A program made the translations under genes and the position numbers. 64,000 nt of DNA from Rusavskia elegans. Taxonomy: Eukaryota > Ascomycota > Lecanoromycetes > Teloschistales > Teloschistaceae. The stretch covers positions 38,001 to 102,000 of the forward strand of contig SAUG01000164.1 in assembly GCA_011316305.1 (NCBI GenBank), read 5' to 3'. Below the pieces are notes generated by a model. The model was not told where the DNA came from, ran no database searches, and saw only the letters and a list, made by a program, of their open reading frames with translations. Each line of letters begins with the position of its first letter. Position 1 is the first letter of the stretch. Shown here one piece after another: positions 22,557 to 34,237 of the stretch.

Positions 22557-25340
22557 GCGATGGACTACTTCCAGCGGATGAACTGATCCTTGGTCATGAC
22601 AGCTTCCCGGAACTGCTTTGCTCGCAAGCATATACCGATCGTCTACTACGTTCTAATATCCTGTCCACATTCTGGTTATTAGTTGGTTTCGTGCAGATTC
22701 TCACGCCAGTATCCGGCTTCTACCTTTCAACATGGCTGCTTCGAGTACCATAGCATTACGATATGAAACGAATGTGTGTGACGTACTGGTCTCATTGGGG
22801 ACGACAATGGCCATATTTACCGTCTTTTCTATAAGGTGGCAGCCGATATTTAATCCCCTCCAGCCTACCTTTATTACTTAGTTCCAGCAGTGTTCGGTAT
22901 CGAGACTGATCACGGAAATAGGACGAGGCTCCTGATCCTAGAGCTTGGCACCCAAGCACAATCTCCTGCTATACCAAATGTAGGGAAGCCGTCGGTGAAC
23001 AACATGAAGTTGTGCAAAGAAGTTTGCTAGAAGCAACCCTGCATGTTGCGGGTTGTTTCAAGAGCTATCAGCTGTTGAGGAACTTAGCTATGGAAGCAAA
23101 GAAACCTTGATTGTCGTCCTCAACAAGATCAAGGGATTCATTGCAGAACAGGGAAGTAATCCGGAAACCAACCCTCTAGGCTTCGTTCCTGCTGTGGGAT
23201 CCGACCGGCAAAGAGGTGCTGGCCGCATAGGTGTCTATCTGCCAAATATCGCGGCTCTTGATCCATCTGGGCAGAGGGCGCAAGATCAGTAGTAGAGTGG
23301 GGTCAAATTATAGAAACTTCCTTCGCTGGACGACTCTTGGGAGTGGCGACAAATGTCTTGGCAGGGAGGTACAAGTCCGCCCTTTCCTAGCATTGAATGC
23401 CAACTCGGATGGAAGCTGGCTTCCTTTGCGGCCCGTGTACCTTCAGGAGGCCCAACAGTGCTTAGGACTGCTTAATGTTGATTAAGCATCGTCTTACACA
23501 GGTGTGGCTTTCGCTAAGGTGAACGAACCAGGGCTACGAAAGGTGTGCACGTATAACCGGCCAGAGGCTAGTGCTACGATGTCAATCGGGTACGAATATG
23601 TGAGACCTCCCTGGTTTGTATCTTGAAACAAGGCCAGTCGTTGGACACCGTAGACCGTCGTCGACACATACTTCAAAAATGTCCTCCGCCCTCATGTTCA
23701 TGACTCAAGGTATTTGCAAGCTATTTGCATCGAGGAAAAGCTTCGTCAAGGCAATGGTCTCATTCACTGTTCGAACACCCCAGTGCGCTTCGTCGATTTT
23801 ATTGCATTTCCTTTGGCCCGGCAATACAGTCAAGAGAGGTCTCATGAGGCTCTCTCGATGAGCCTCGGGTCTTGCATAATCTTTAGCTTCCAGTAAGACT
23901 TTGAAAGGTTCTGTTCGTCTATTTTCACGTCATTGAATCTGTATATACCTCGTTTGCCGCCGATTCCTTCCTTTGGGGAATTGTCTGAGACCGGTACCCT
24001 ATTCTTTGACTTATGGTGCATTAGCCCAGCGAGTCCAGGTCGCAACTTGTTACTCTTCAACATATTATGTAGGATGTTGGGTTCTGTTGGTAGGCCCTTT
24101 GTCTCTATGGCCCTCGGTGTTGAAATTTACAAGTCATGCCAAGCCCACCGCGTCTCCTAGTTCTTACGTTCAAAGCCAATCTCTCCTTCCTTTGTTGATC
24201 TCTAGCGGTCATCCCCAGGCGGCCAGACTTGTCACGTAAGATTCCTGACCCGATGTCGTAAATCCTGCTTTGGCCATCCTGGGGTGCTTAAAGCACATCT
24301 TCCTCGTGCTATGCATATTTATTTACCTTCCTTGATCGTAGCTGATTCCTTCGAAGCAAAATTTAGTCGTCTCTTTTCACTTTATGCTTGTTGGTCGTGT
24401 GTAGCAATAAAAACTTCGCTGTTGACGGAGATAGTCTTCAGGTTGACCATGGCACCAACACGGTTCTCGCACCACGACATTGGTAGAGCTCGTTTCACTA
24501 GAAACGCACTTGGATGGGGTCCACTTTGGGAGCCACGGGTCCTTCAGAGCAAGATGGAACACCCTCACTTTGTCTGTATTATGACCAATAGCTTGATGTT
24601 GTACTGGGGCGGAGCTTCAAGCGTCTTTCCGGCTAAAAACATGGTCCGGCTTTAGCTCGCCCCATCGACGATCGGGGGTTCGATGTTCAACTCGAAGTAA
24701 TCGACAAGATTCGACGCTTCCAGCTTCATCAACGTCATCGAGCATAAGACGCAAAGCGAGTCAACGCCGTCGTCTAAATTATGTCAACCACTACCTCGAC
24801 CCCAAGGGTTATTGCGGGTTAGCGACATCGTTGTCAACCTGAACGTCATCCGTATCCAAGAAATGAGGATCAGGTGCAATCGAGTGGGAGTCTCAGACAA
24901 ATTCGTCGCCTATTCGATGTCAATCATGACATCCATCGCCCACCGCAACAACAGGAAAAAGTCGATCGTCGTCAACCTCACCTCGCTTCCTGACCTATAC
25001 ACGCTCCACCATAACATCAATCAGTGCTGAGGACCGTGCGATGAAGTCGATCACTTCCATCTCATTTTTCACATCGTCACATTCATGACATCGACCTCGC
25101 CAGATAGTGTTCGAGAAACCGAGGATCAACGATATACATTCCTGGACTGGAATGGAGGCTTGAAAGCCATCGACGATGGATCGGGGACTCCAGGAAGCCC
25201 AAATTTCTATAAAAAAAAGCCCATGATTTCCTTCCTTCTCCATCATCATTAGCATCCACAACATCTTCACAAAAATCACTTCAAATAACCAAATTTCCAA
25301 ACTTGTAGACTCCAGTCATACAAACACCACTCAAAACAAA
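22557..25340. other. Gene-poor, probably decayed DNA and defensin-like gene promoter
   Basis: About 2.8 kb in which I could not assemble any gene. Open stretches of 60-120 codons occur on both strands but have no family signature. One at 23053-23292 has a reasonably protein-like composition (KETLIVVLNKIKGFIAEQG) but no recognisable start or partner exon. The last 200 bases are A/T- and C-rich and serve as promoter/5' UTR for the gene at 25341, whose start has a good context (acaaaATGc). Confidence 0.4.
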
Positions 25341-25755
25341 ATGCATTTCTCCACCATCTCCGCCGCTGCTGTCGCCGCCTTGGCATTCATCGCTACCCCC
25401 GCCGTCGGTGCAGCCATGCCAGCTGCCGACCTCGCTGCCCGCTCCGCTGAGCTCGACGCTCGTGCCGAGCAACTCGAAGCCCGTGCCGCTCTCCTTGTCT
25501 GCCAGCTCGGCGGCGTCAAGGCATGCACTGCTGAGGTAAGGGCCTTTCGTCCGCACCACTTCAAAGATATGACAACTTTCTGATCATGATTTCAACAGTG
25601 CATTGTCAAAGGCCACCTCCACGGCGGCTACTGCAGCTCCACCCAGTGAGTTCCAGCATCTAGCCACTGTGCCTATATATTTCGCAATACACCTACACAG
25701 TTTGATTTTCTAATACTTCCCTCCTAGGACCTGCGTCTGCAACCACAACGACTAG
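25341..25755 (+). CDS. Secreted defensin-like (cysteine-stabilised alpha-beta) peptide precursor, 89 aa
   Basis: Three exons, 25341-25535, 25599-25645 and 25728-25755; both introns have clean GT-AG ends and frames join exactly. The precursor has a signal peptide of about 24 residues (MHFSTISAAAVAALAFIATP), a Glu/Ala/Arg-rich propeptide of about 29 residues with heptad-like repeats (LDARAEQLEARAALL), and a C-terminal domain of about 36 residues with exactly six Cys. Their spacing is C-x7-C-x3-C-x10-C-x5-C-x-C, with GGYC before the fourth Cys and CVC at the end, the CxxxC...GGYC...CxC signature of fungal and invertebrate CS-alpha-beta defensins. No dibasic Kex2 site precedes the domain, so processing is unclear. 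Alternatives are a small effector or an inhibitor with the same fold. Activity is inference. Confidence 0.75.
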
Positions 25756-26835
25756 ATATCTCCATCAACACCACCAAGACAAGCATGACGTTCTTTGTCC
25801 AGCGATGGAGGCTAAGTTGCTTACTTGCATCAGCGAGTCTTACATCAACATGGGGATTGGGACCTGGATGGCTGGAAGGTTGCCAGACCGTTCGAAAGTG
25901 CCTATATGGGGCTGGAGACGGAACATTTTCGCTGCGTTTCTTTAATTTCTGTAGCTAAAGCTGAATATGACACTCGTTCAACACTTTGCACGTTGTTCTA
26001 CCTTACAATTTCTTTTGTGGGGGTCGCTGTTGCGGAGTGTTTGACTTTTGGCTCGTTTTGACTCCCTCAGGGACTGTACGTGGAGAGGAGACTGGGGATC
26101 GAAGAGAAGTAGGATTGAAATTTTCATGTTTTGCGTTTGCCTTCACCCTTATATTGTCCTTCAGACTGATACCCGTCAGGAGTGAAATAGGGGAGAGCAC
26201 GGGCGCTAGCTAGGATTTTCAGGATATATAATTAACGGTGGGATGTATAGGTAAATGAAAACCGTAATCTCACCATCAGTGGTCACTGGGTCGATGCGGT
26301 CTCGCGCTATAATATCGCGCCCCTATGTCAAGGCGAAGAATCTGTACCTCCGCCACAGGACTTCACACATACACATCAACCGTGTCAAAACTGCTGTGGT
26401 AATACATGGATTTGCACGCTTTCCCTCTAGCATTGACGAGTATTCTAAGCGGCGTCCTTTGTCGTACAGGACCAGTTGCGGTGACGGTGTACTCAGCGCG
26501 TAGTAGCCACAAGCCAGGAGCAGGGACATTCACTTGGCATGAAGCAGGAGAGCGTGGGTGGCGACTTCAAGAAAATGCATCAGGGGTTAGGGTCGCGTTG
26601 GACTCAGCATCGCGACTTGGTGGCGCAGAATGCTACTGCTGTCAACCTGTTTGATGAGCCCTTGTAGGCAAACATCAGGTCACCAGCACTGCAGAAGTAG
26701 GATCTTGCTAAGACGGTCCGCATACGCATCCAGCTATTGACAAGGACATAGAGGAGGCAGATACATCTCATTGGGAGTCTCTACGGATGTTCACGGATCT
26801 AGGCACGTCAGACGAACGTCACCACGGCTTAATTC
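25756..26835. other. Intergenic, nothing recognised
   Basis: About 1.1 kb with scattered short frames on both strands, none with a family signature. The first part must include the 3' UTR of the defensin-like gene. Confidence 0.4.
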
Positions 26836-27565
26836 TCAACCTCCCTCCATACAGAGCCCAAATCTATTCTCCCCTTCCGGATAAATCCAATCTCTATCGG
26901 CTTGTCCCCTGCCCTCATTTCCATATGCATCCTCATGCTCCCCATCAAACCACTCATCGTTCCTAAATTCTTTGTCTTTCAAATTCCCCTCCAACTCCCT
27001 CCATGCCCACTAGAACGTTCCCAGTTCACCCTCAGTCGGTTCGATATTCCATACTTCCCCTTTCTCCGGCTTCACATTGTCCAGATACCCATCAGATCTT
27101 TTCTCCCAAAACTGCAATTCTGGGATCGGCAATCTATACCCTACCACCACTTGTCCGCCGCTTTCTAGGGAGGGTATGCTGATGAAATCCCAATCTTCAC
27201 GCAGATTGCGAGCCAACCCCCCCCCCCCCCCCCCCCGGGTGGGCGGACGATGGACCTTATAGCCCAATACTGGTGGTCCGCTGTACCGATATTCGTCACG
27301 AGAACTACGGAGGTAGGTGAGCACCGAGTCGAGCCAGACAGGTGAAGAGGAGTCTTCAGGAGAAAGAGAACGCTCCAAAGGTGTGCGCCATGTTGAGAGA
27401 GCAACGCGCAGGGAGGGCCGAGTGCTACAATTTATTGAGGCATGAATTTGAATGAAGGCATCTGTTGAAGCCAAAGCATCTGGACTCGACTGTGGTAGAC
27501 AGATGGTAGAAGATGAGACAGTAGTGCGGAGGTTCAGAGTGACTTGGATATCTTCGGGCTTGTGG
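26836..27565 (-). pseudogene. Uncharacterised protein gene with in-frame stop and poly-G tract
   Basis: On the minus strand, a protein-like frame runs from a splice acceptor near 27565 (CATTTAG before HKPEDIQVTLNLRTTV) to a TGA at 26836-26838. It is interrupted by one TAG at 27010-27012. After the stop the frame stays clearly protein-like (WAWRELEGNLKDKEFRND), so the stop looks like a point mutation. The frame also crosses 20 consecutive C (plus strand), giving a Gly run. Parts such as EDIQVTLNLRTTV and SPVWLDSVLTYL resemble a type of uncharacterised fungal protein. The upstream exon(s) could not be found with confidence. Confidence 0.5.
27217..27236. repeat. C20 homopolymer inside a broken gene
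   Basis: Twenty consecutive C on the plus strand. It encodes Gly codons of the minus-strand pseudogene. Such runs are prone to slippage and to sequencing miscounts. Confidence 0.95.
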
Positions 27566-27712
27566 CTAAATGCAAGATGTCAGCGTCACTTGGGGATCCC
27601 TTGAAGATTGCCATCCTTTCCTTCGATACGGCATTCCGATAAAGGGAGAAAAGTCACACCAACAAGATGAATGCAAGCGGTCGCAAGGGAACAGTATCAT
27701 AGTGGGATTTGA

Positions 27713-28264
27713 CTAAGGGAAGGAGAGTCTGAGTGTCTAACAAGTCCTCCGTATCGTAAGCCTCGGCCTGACATTCTGGTAAACATCACCCAACAGCTTT
27801 CCGGCCTCCGTATCGGTAGTCCAGCACCAGCTTACACCAACGTCGATAACCCAGACGATTGGTTTGTCCAATTTATGCAGCAAACCAAAGCCAACGGCGC
27901 CAAGGTCGATTTCGTTTGCCTGCACCACTACGCCAAGGAAAACGACGTCGCCTCTGCGGTCGAAAACTTCAAGAAGTATCTTGATGGTGTGTATGCCAAG
28001 TACAACCTCCCCGTTTGGGTTACCGAGTATGCGATGGTCGATTACTACGACCTTGATGTCACCAAATACAGAGTGCCAGATGCAGCGATCCAAGAGCGTT
28101 ATGTTACTGAAAGCGCGGCGATGTTGAAATCGTTGAGTTATGTGGAACGGTTTGCGTGGTTCGCGATACCGCAGAATGATGCTCAGCCGCCGACCAATCT
28201 GTACACGCAAGATCAAAATGGATGGCAGAGAACGCGGTTCGGCGAGGCTTATAGAGCTGTTTGA
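27713..28264 (+). pseudogene. 5'-truncated GH128 (Asl1-like) glycosyl hydrolase fragment
   Basis: The frame is open from 27713 to a TGA at 28262-28264. It matches the second half of the Asl1-like glycosyl hydrolase core: LSGLRIGSPAPA, AKVDFVCLHHYA, LPVWVTEYAMVDY with the likely catalytic nucleophile Glu, and a closing FAWFAIP segment and LYTQDQNGWQRTRFGEAY. The first half, which should hold the GFNEP motif with the acid/base Glu and the signal peptide, is absent; sequence before about 27755 does not resemble the family and belongs to the head-to-head broken neighbour. The fragment has no plausible start. Members of this family cleave beta-1,3-glucan; this copy cannot be active as it stands. 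Confidence 0.65.
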
Positions 28265-29557
28265 AGCCTCGTTAGGAGGTGGTGAGCTGCTGATTATGCC
28301 ACGAATCCGAGGGTTCCGGATAGAGAGGATTCGAGATCTACGTGTTGGTAGAAGGGGAGCGCGGTAGAAGAGGTACCGGCTCAGATCGTATAGGTCTCTA
28401 CCAATCTTGAACATGCTTTCTGTATGGCTGCGATCATCTGGGATAGGGTTGGAAAAAGACAAGGGTCACTTTACTCTTGTTGGTGGAACACTAACCGAAT
28501 CCTGGGTTGTCCGGTTCTCAGCTGTCGATGAGAATATCTTGACCTTCATGGTAAATTTCCAGAGCATGACAGATTTTGGATAGGCTCGTGTTTAGTAACT
28601 GCATGATTATTTCTGGGCAAACCCTGCGGGGACACCCCCCCGTGTGCCCCCAAGGGTCAGGGGTCGCACACGAGCGCGTCGCGAACATCTCTACCCCTCA
28701 ACGCGCCCACTGGACTTTTAATATAAGGCCTCCACCTAATTTTCCCACATCAAACGCTCTTCCTCGAGAATATCCGGAGACATTATAATCTCTGGACCCC
28801 TTCCTTTTCCTTTAATATCGTTTTCCCTTGGTCTATTGCTATACTACCAATTAGAAGGCAGATAAATAAAGTAAACAGGCAGATATTAGGGGGGGGGGTT
28901 ATATATTACGGAGTTAAATACGGAGTTCGTATAGGGCTTACCCTATCCGAAGGCTATCCCTAGCGACTTTTAGTAGTAAGAACGTTCTCCAGGATCGAGG
29001 TAAACGAGATTGAAAAGGTACTATATACCTAATTCTTATCGCGCGTACTAGATATTTTTATGCATTACAGTATAGTATATAGCTAAACTACTTAAGAGTT
29101 TCAGCTTCAAAGATTGCAGATGTGGTGTGTGGTACAAGGTCGCAGGAGGTGGTTGAAGAAAAGGAGTTCTCGATGTACTTACAGGAAGTGGGGTTGCGCA
29201 GTAGGGCTAGCCCTACCCCTATCCTTGGGGGCCCAGCTATGTGTACTCTTGCGATCCTTGGGTCTCCGCTCTGGTTCTGGGCCTCGAGGCGAGCTAAGGC
29301 AAAGGTGAGCATGCAAATACTGTGGCGTGAGCTGGTTATACGGTAAACGTTTGTTCTGGACTTTTTCTCCAGAGGATTGTGAGTTTTGTGTGTCGAGGCA
29401 GCCGTTTTACCTCGTCGCCAATCGGCAATATTCTATTTTCGTTGCCGTGACATTGAGTGATGCGATCTACAACAGTTACGCTTCCAATGGCTCAAGCCAT
29501 ATTCTTCTTCCTCTTCAAAGGCTTTCTGCACGCTTTTCGCAACCAGTGATTCTGATC
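28265..29557. other. Intergenic with A/T-rich, repeat-like island
   Basis: No gene found. From about 28800 to 29100 the DNA is TA-rich (many TATA/TAG/TAT words, a G10 run near 28889), unlike the flanks. At about 28640-28670 a GTGTGC...GCACAC pair flanks a C/G-rich loop. This looks like a mutated mobile-element remnant, possibly touched by repeat-induced point mutation, but no transposase frame or terminal repeats could be defined. Confidence 0.35.
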
Positions 29558-30643
29558 ATGCACGTTAGTGTCTTGGGATCCGTGGTGGCTCTCGTTAGCC
29601 TTTGCTCTGCTAGGCCGGCTCAGAATGACATCTTGGACTCTACTGGTCGTACGCAGGGCTTCCCAGCTGAATACCTACCATCGCCGCTGAGAAATGCGTA
29701 AGTTATGTCTGATCGGATTGACACCTATCGGGGGTGATTACCTCCCGTGCCACGGCTGACCTAACTTTCAAGCACTGATACCAACTCAATGGGTCTCACT
29801 TTACCCATTAACCCTCAAGGATATCCCGGTTTTCAGCCAGTGATCACTCACGACTATAGGGATCCACCAGCCAGAGGTCTTGAGATGGCTCAAAGTATCT
29901 TATCGACCATTTACTATACTTGGATGGATATGGCCAACACTCCATTGACAAGATCAGTACCTGTACGCCAGCCACCATTTATCCAATTCAGTTACCGCTT
30001 TCGGCCATCCTTGGGCCAAGGGACTGCGCTAACGCCAACGAAGATTGGGTTGACATCTTGCTGGATCTTAAATAATTTACTCGAGTTGGAACGTTGGCCA
30101 GGACACCTGCTGGCGATTATCCATGAAACTGATCACCGGCAGAGACGAGTAGTTGGATCTGTCCAAATCGATAACGCTCCACGAGTCGAGGAACCGGTTT
30201 TCCCTGCTGGTGGCGACAACAACAGGACCGGCGGACTGTCCGACGTACCAATCAGTATAGTGCAGCGGTGGTTGAGATGCTTCCAAGGGGCTGTGCACCA
30301 TTCCATAGTGCACTGGCCATCGTACCCCGTGACGGATGATCCTCAATTTTCTCCTCAGCCGGAGGTCGCAAGGTATATTTGGCCGTGCTATAGTCCGCTT
30401 GTGAGAGATCACTTCGAACTCTTCATCTACCCTGATGCCAATGCAGGACAACCACATCAGCTGACGTGGGACAAGTTGATGAGATTCCTGCTAACGTGGA
30501 GTATCGGTGTTGCTAAAGGGTCTGACGGCGGACATTCGACGAGGTTAGTCGAGGATGGCAGACCGATTGTTGAGGCTTCGATTTTCCTCCAAGGGGTTAG
30601 GGGAGGTAGTGATCAGCTGGATCTTACTATCGCAACAGCTTGA
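29558..30643 (+). CDS. Secreted protein of unknown function, 336 aa
   Basis: Two exons, 29558-29697 and 29773-30643, intron 75 nt (GTAAGT...TTTCAAG, phase 2). The N-terminus MHVSVLGSVVALVSLCSARP is a signal peptide. The mature part is hydrophilic with a few hydrophobic strands, contains about four Cys, and ends with a segment around QLTWDKLMRFLLTWSIGVAK followed by a strand ending VEASIFLQGV. A similar motif appears earlier (LTSCWILNNLLEL...VVGSVQI), suggesting an internal duplication. No enzyme signature is seen. The gene at 48981 has the same architecture (signal exon of about 40 codons, one intron, then a long exon) and a loosely similar C-terminal motif, so they may be distant paralogues. 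Confidence 0.7.
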
Positions 30644-31262
30644 GCAGTTCAGGGGTAGTGAGCACACTCATACAATGTTTGAGCTGGGGCAAAAAGGGTA
30701 CCGTTGAGATTAACAACTTTTGCATCGAATTCCCGATTGACTGATCTATGTCTAATCATCGAAGCAGGTAATTTTGTTGTGCTCCTTGGCGATAAGCACG
30801 ACCCTACACAATCTTGTATCTATTCACTTCCTCTCCCAGGCATTGTTTGATTGTCCGCTGGGACGTTGATGATGTTCTAATGCTCTTTGATCACCCCATC
30901 GCCATCCGTCTGTTCATGCATCAAGACAGATCGAATGGGTCTCAGCACTGCAAAGATTGGTACAATGGATCAACCATCCGCCAATCGTTGAACATGCTTC
31001 GGTCAGAACAAAGGGGGGTTTTTTTTTGGCCACATACGCATAGTTTTGGGCACAAAGAAATTCTACCGGCTTTGTGCAGTCAATGTCATTGTTTTATCTC
31101 ATTGATCATATGTACATCTCACTGCAGCACTCCCTTTTTGGATTTGTGTGCCTTCCTCAATCTGGACTGTCAGATACTGTGTCGAGTCTACAGAAACACA
31201 TCATCCATCTTTCCATTGCGAGCTCACACTTTGCCCAATACACCGTCTCTTCTTCATACAAG
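30644..31262. other. Intergenic; upstream region of the kinase gene
   Basis: No separate gene. A frame continuous with the kinase starts at 31074 but the sequence before 31263 lacks protein-like character. A T10 run lies near 31020. Confidence 0.4.
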
Positions 31263-32882
31263 ATGGGAGGCTTTCTTGCACCAGATCCTATAAATGGGTT
31301 TGCTAACTGCATGCATGCGTTCGCATTCATCAGACCATCGCGGAAAGAGACCGAACGACCCCGGAAGTCGAAGCTCAGGTTCCGACGCCAAAATCCTACT
31401 TCGAAACCTCCAGATGTAGCACCTTCTCGGCCATTGTTACCTGCCACAGACTTGGGACGGGCCGGTACTCCCCCTGTTCAGATACATCCTTCTCGCCATA
31501 CGAGTCCACTGACTCGACAATCTAGGGAAAGAAGGAAATTGTGCAAGGAGCGTGCCAACAAGAAAACACCTAAGAGTACTCCACTCCCGATAAGTTTTCG
31601 AAAGAATAGCGCACCTCTGAACGATCTCCTCACACCGCCTCCTCTTTCCCCTCGTCCTACGCTCAATATTGACCCGGAGCAACACATTGTGCTTGACAAT
31701 ACAAACACCGTTACAGCATCACCAGTAGTTGCAGTATCACCGGTAATTGAGCTCGACGTCAACCCATTCAATGACCAACATAGTATAGGAGGCGATGCGA
31801 ACCATAACGACGCCGAGCTACTCTATGTTCTTTCAGCTTTACGCCCACGCCTACCCCATCAGCGAATGCACTATCTCCGTCGCCTCGGCGATGGCGGCGA
31901 AGGCCACATCGACCTTTTCCGACTTCATTGCCCTCCTCAGACCCTCCTGGCAATCAAGACACTGAAACGCACCCCCGATCTCATCTGCCATAAGAACAAC
32001 AAGCGTAAGCCACTGGAGGCCCATATCCTACAAGACCTCTTACCTACGCCCCATCCCTACATTGTCCAAATGTTCGGTTACACGTGCACTCCGCGAAAGA
32101 CCATATTGATTTACGAATACTGCAGTCTCGGCGACCTTCAAGGCCTGCTGGAAAACTACTTCGCCCGCTCCGTCAATATCCCCGAGGGTTTCATCTGGCA
32201 CGTTTACCTCGCTATCGCCAAGGCACTGGCTTACCTGCATAAGGGGTACATCGCCCAGTCTTCTCCCCCCAGTTCCAGCGTCCAAGACACTGATGAATGG
32301 ACCCTACAGATGTACAATAAACCTTGGACACCCATCCTCCACCGCGACATCAAACCCGAAAATATCTTCTTCCGCCCCTCCGCCTCATCACCCTATCCCA
32401 CGCCCCTCCTCGCCGACTTCGGCCTTGCAACCGCCCAGACTCCCAATCCCTACGAATGCTCCGGCACGTTCACCTATCAAGGTCCCGAAATCCCAACACA
32501 AACCGCTGCTTCGGATTTGTGGTCGCTGGGTGCGACAATCCATGCGCTGGTGCATGGACGCCCGCCTATGATCCGCAAGCCGAAAGGAAGGAGCACTGAG
32601 AGTTGGGAGTTTGATCCGAGGAGTAGACGGATTAAGGAGGTGGGGGACAGAGGGTATAGTCTACAGCTGGGGATAGTAATGAGAGGGGTTTTAAGGTGGA
32701 GGATGGAGGAACGGGTTGGGGGAAAGAGGTTGGTGCAATTGGTGGACCTGGGGAGGAAGGAGTGGGGTGGGGTGGAGGAGGTGATGGGGGAGTGGGCTTT
32801 TGCGAAGGTGGGGGAGGGGAAGGAGGAGGAAGGGGAGTTTAAAATTAGGGGGTGTGCGGAGAAGCCGTGGAAAAAGGGGTAA
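31263..32882 (+). CDS. Ser/Thr protein kinase, NEK-like fungal expansion, 539 aa
   Basis: Single exon. ATG 31263 is chosen because translation from it (MGGFLAPDPINGF) mirrors the start MGFVNLFAGI of the related kinase at 44953. Residues 20-190 are basic, Pro/Thr-rich and probably disordered. The kinase domain follows: glycine loop LGDGGEGHI (non-standard, Glu replacing an aromatic), AIKTLKR with the catalytic Lys, the catalytic loop HRDIKPEN, DFGLA, GTFTYQGPE in place of the usual APE region, and DLWSLGATIH. All catalytic residues are present, so activity is likely. The C-terminal 80 codons are extremely G-rich on the coding strand. Substrates are unknown. The PEGFIWHVYLAIAKALAYLH helix closely resembles that of the second kinase. 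Confidence 0.83.
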   Translation: MGGFLAPDPINGFANCMHAFAFIRPSRKETERPRKSKLRFRRQNPTSKPPDVAPSRPLLPATDLGRAGTPPVQIHPSRHTSPLTRQSRERRKLCKERANKKTPKSTPLPISFRKNSAPLNDLLTPPPLSPRPTLNIDPEQHIVLDNTNTVTASPVVAVSPVIELDVNPFNDQHSIGGDANHNDAELLYVLSALRPRLPHQRMHYLRRLGDGGEGHIDLFRLHCPPQTLLAIKTLKRTPDLICHKNNKRKPLEAHILQDLLPTPHPYIVQMFGYTCTPRKTILIYEYCSLGDLQGLLENYFARSVNIPEGFIWHVYLAIAKALAYLHKGYIAQSSPPSSSVQDTDEWTLQMYNKPWTPILHRDIKPENIFFRPSASSPYPTPLLADFGLATAQTPNPYECSGTFTYQGPEIPTQTAASDLWSLGATIHALVHGRPPMIRKPKGRSTESWEFDPRSRRIKEVGDRGYSLQLGIVMRGVLRWRMEERVGGKRLVQLVDLGRKEWGGVEEVMGEWAFAKVGEGKEEEGEFKIRGCAEKPWKKG

Positions 32883-34237
32883 GGGTGTGTAATTCATAGC
32901 CGCCAGTATATGCACATAAAGCTTGGGAGGAGTATAGATAGCTCTTAATAATAATGCATTGTGCCGTTATCGAACACTCAAATACAGAATCTCACAAACT
33001 TAGGATGATAAAAGGATGACAAAGGGGCCCAGAGAAAATGATCGCCCAGCCGCTTATTGCGCTAGCGCGCGCCCCAAGCTTGGCGGCTGTTGGAGGCGTT
33101 TGAGATCCACCTCCCATATGATAAAGTGCGTTACCCATCCATCCCTCCAGCATCGACCGTGTTGAAGGGATGGCCACCAAATCTTGTCCACGTTATCATG
33201 ATAGGTCCGGTGTGTCTCTCTAAATTAGAGTATGCCCTAAACGTTTGTCTTTGGATCTGATTAACTTGACACTTAATTACCACGTGCTCATCTACTAGAC
33301 TTGGCTACTTGCACTAGCTATCACTCGCATTCCATTGCTTGCTCCGCGAATATTGGCTAGACTTTCCCCACGTTTCAGGAGCAGCTGGTCTATGATAACA
33401 TCTGTCACAGGCGCACCTGTCAGGTACTTCTCGACTAGGTCTTTCTGACCCTTGTGAGCTTCCAGCACCCGTCTGGTCGCGTCTGTTCGGCGAGAACCGA
33501 ATGTGAAGGTAAGACTTTAAGAATACTACTGTGCTTTACGGACATGGAATTGGCCCTGTCATCTGAAATCTAGACATCAATTATGTACCATCAGCTACGA
33601 ACATCAGTACCGGAAGTACTCACGAGCCATACGATAGCATTGCAATGTCTTTCAACCGATGAAATCGAGACGGCACATAAAATGACCCGCTTCACGCCTG
33701 TAAGTGCTAGCAGCTTGGCAGAGCGCTGTGATCGAAGCCTTTCCTTTTAGAATTTTCAATTGAGTTTTCATAAGGTCATACCGCGGAAAAATTGGTCCGT
33801 GTCCAGGACAGCTTGACCTGTAATTGGGTCAACAACCACATTTATTTCTATGGTAGGAGATCAAACACAAGCGATTTCAAGCCTCCCAAGACGTGATCAA
33901 CGGAAAGGTTGTAAACTCCCGCCAATCAGATGCGAGGCGCAATGGCGACAATGTATAGAAATCCGGAATAGAAGCCTTGGCATATGGTAGATCAGGTATG
34001 GGCTAGAATCACTTCCCGTTTCAGGTTGAATTCTTTTGCGTGTAGAGCCTTTTTCGATCGGGTCTCTCGAGCATGTCATTCAGCGAGCACTCACCCTAAT
34101 GAGTACTTTTTCTCTTTCATCAGCAAATATTGCAAAAATTCTCTTGGAATTGACAGCTGGAACTTTGAACCCTGTATCGCAGCCTCTATCGCGAGAGCTC
34201 CAATATCCAGATCATACGTATATCAATTGGCTTGAGT
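32883..34237. other. Intergenic, nothing recognised
   Basis: About 1.35 kb with only short, unsupported frames. It ends in the promoter of the receptor-like gene. Confidence 0.4.

Noticed and set aside
23053..23292. 79-codon frame with fairly protein-like composition
   Set aside because: No signal peptide, partner exon, family match or relation to the tandem family; left as part of the decayed region.
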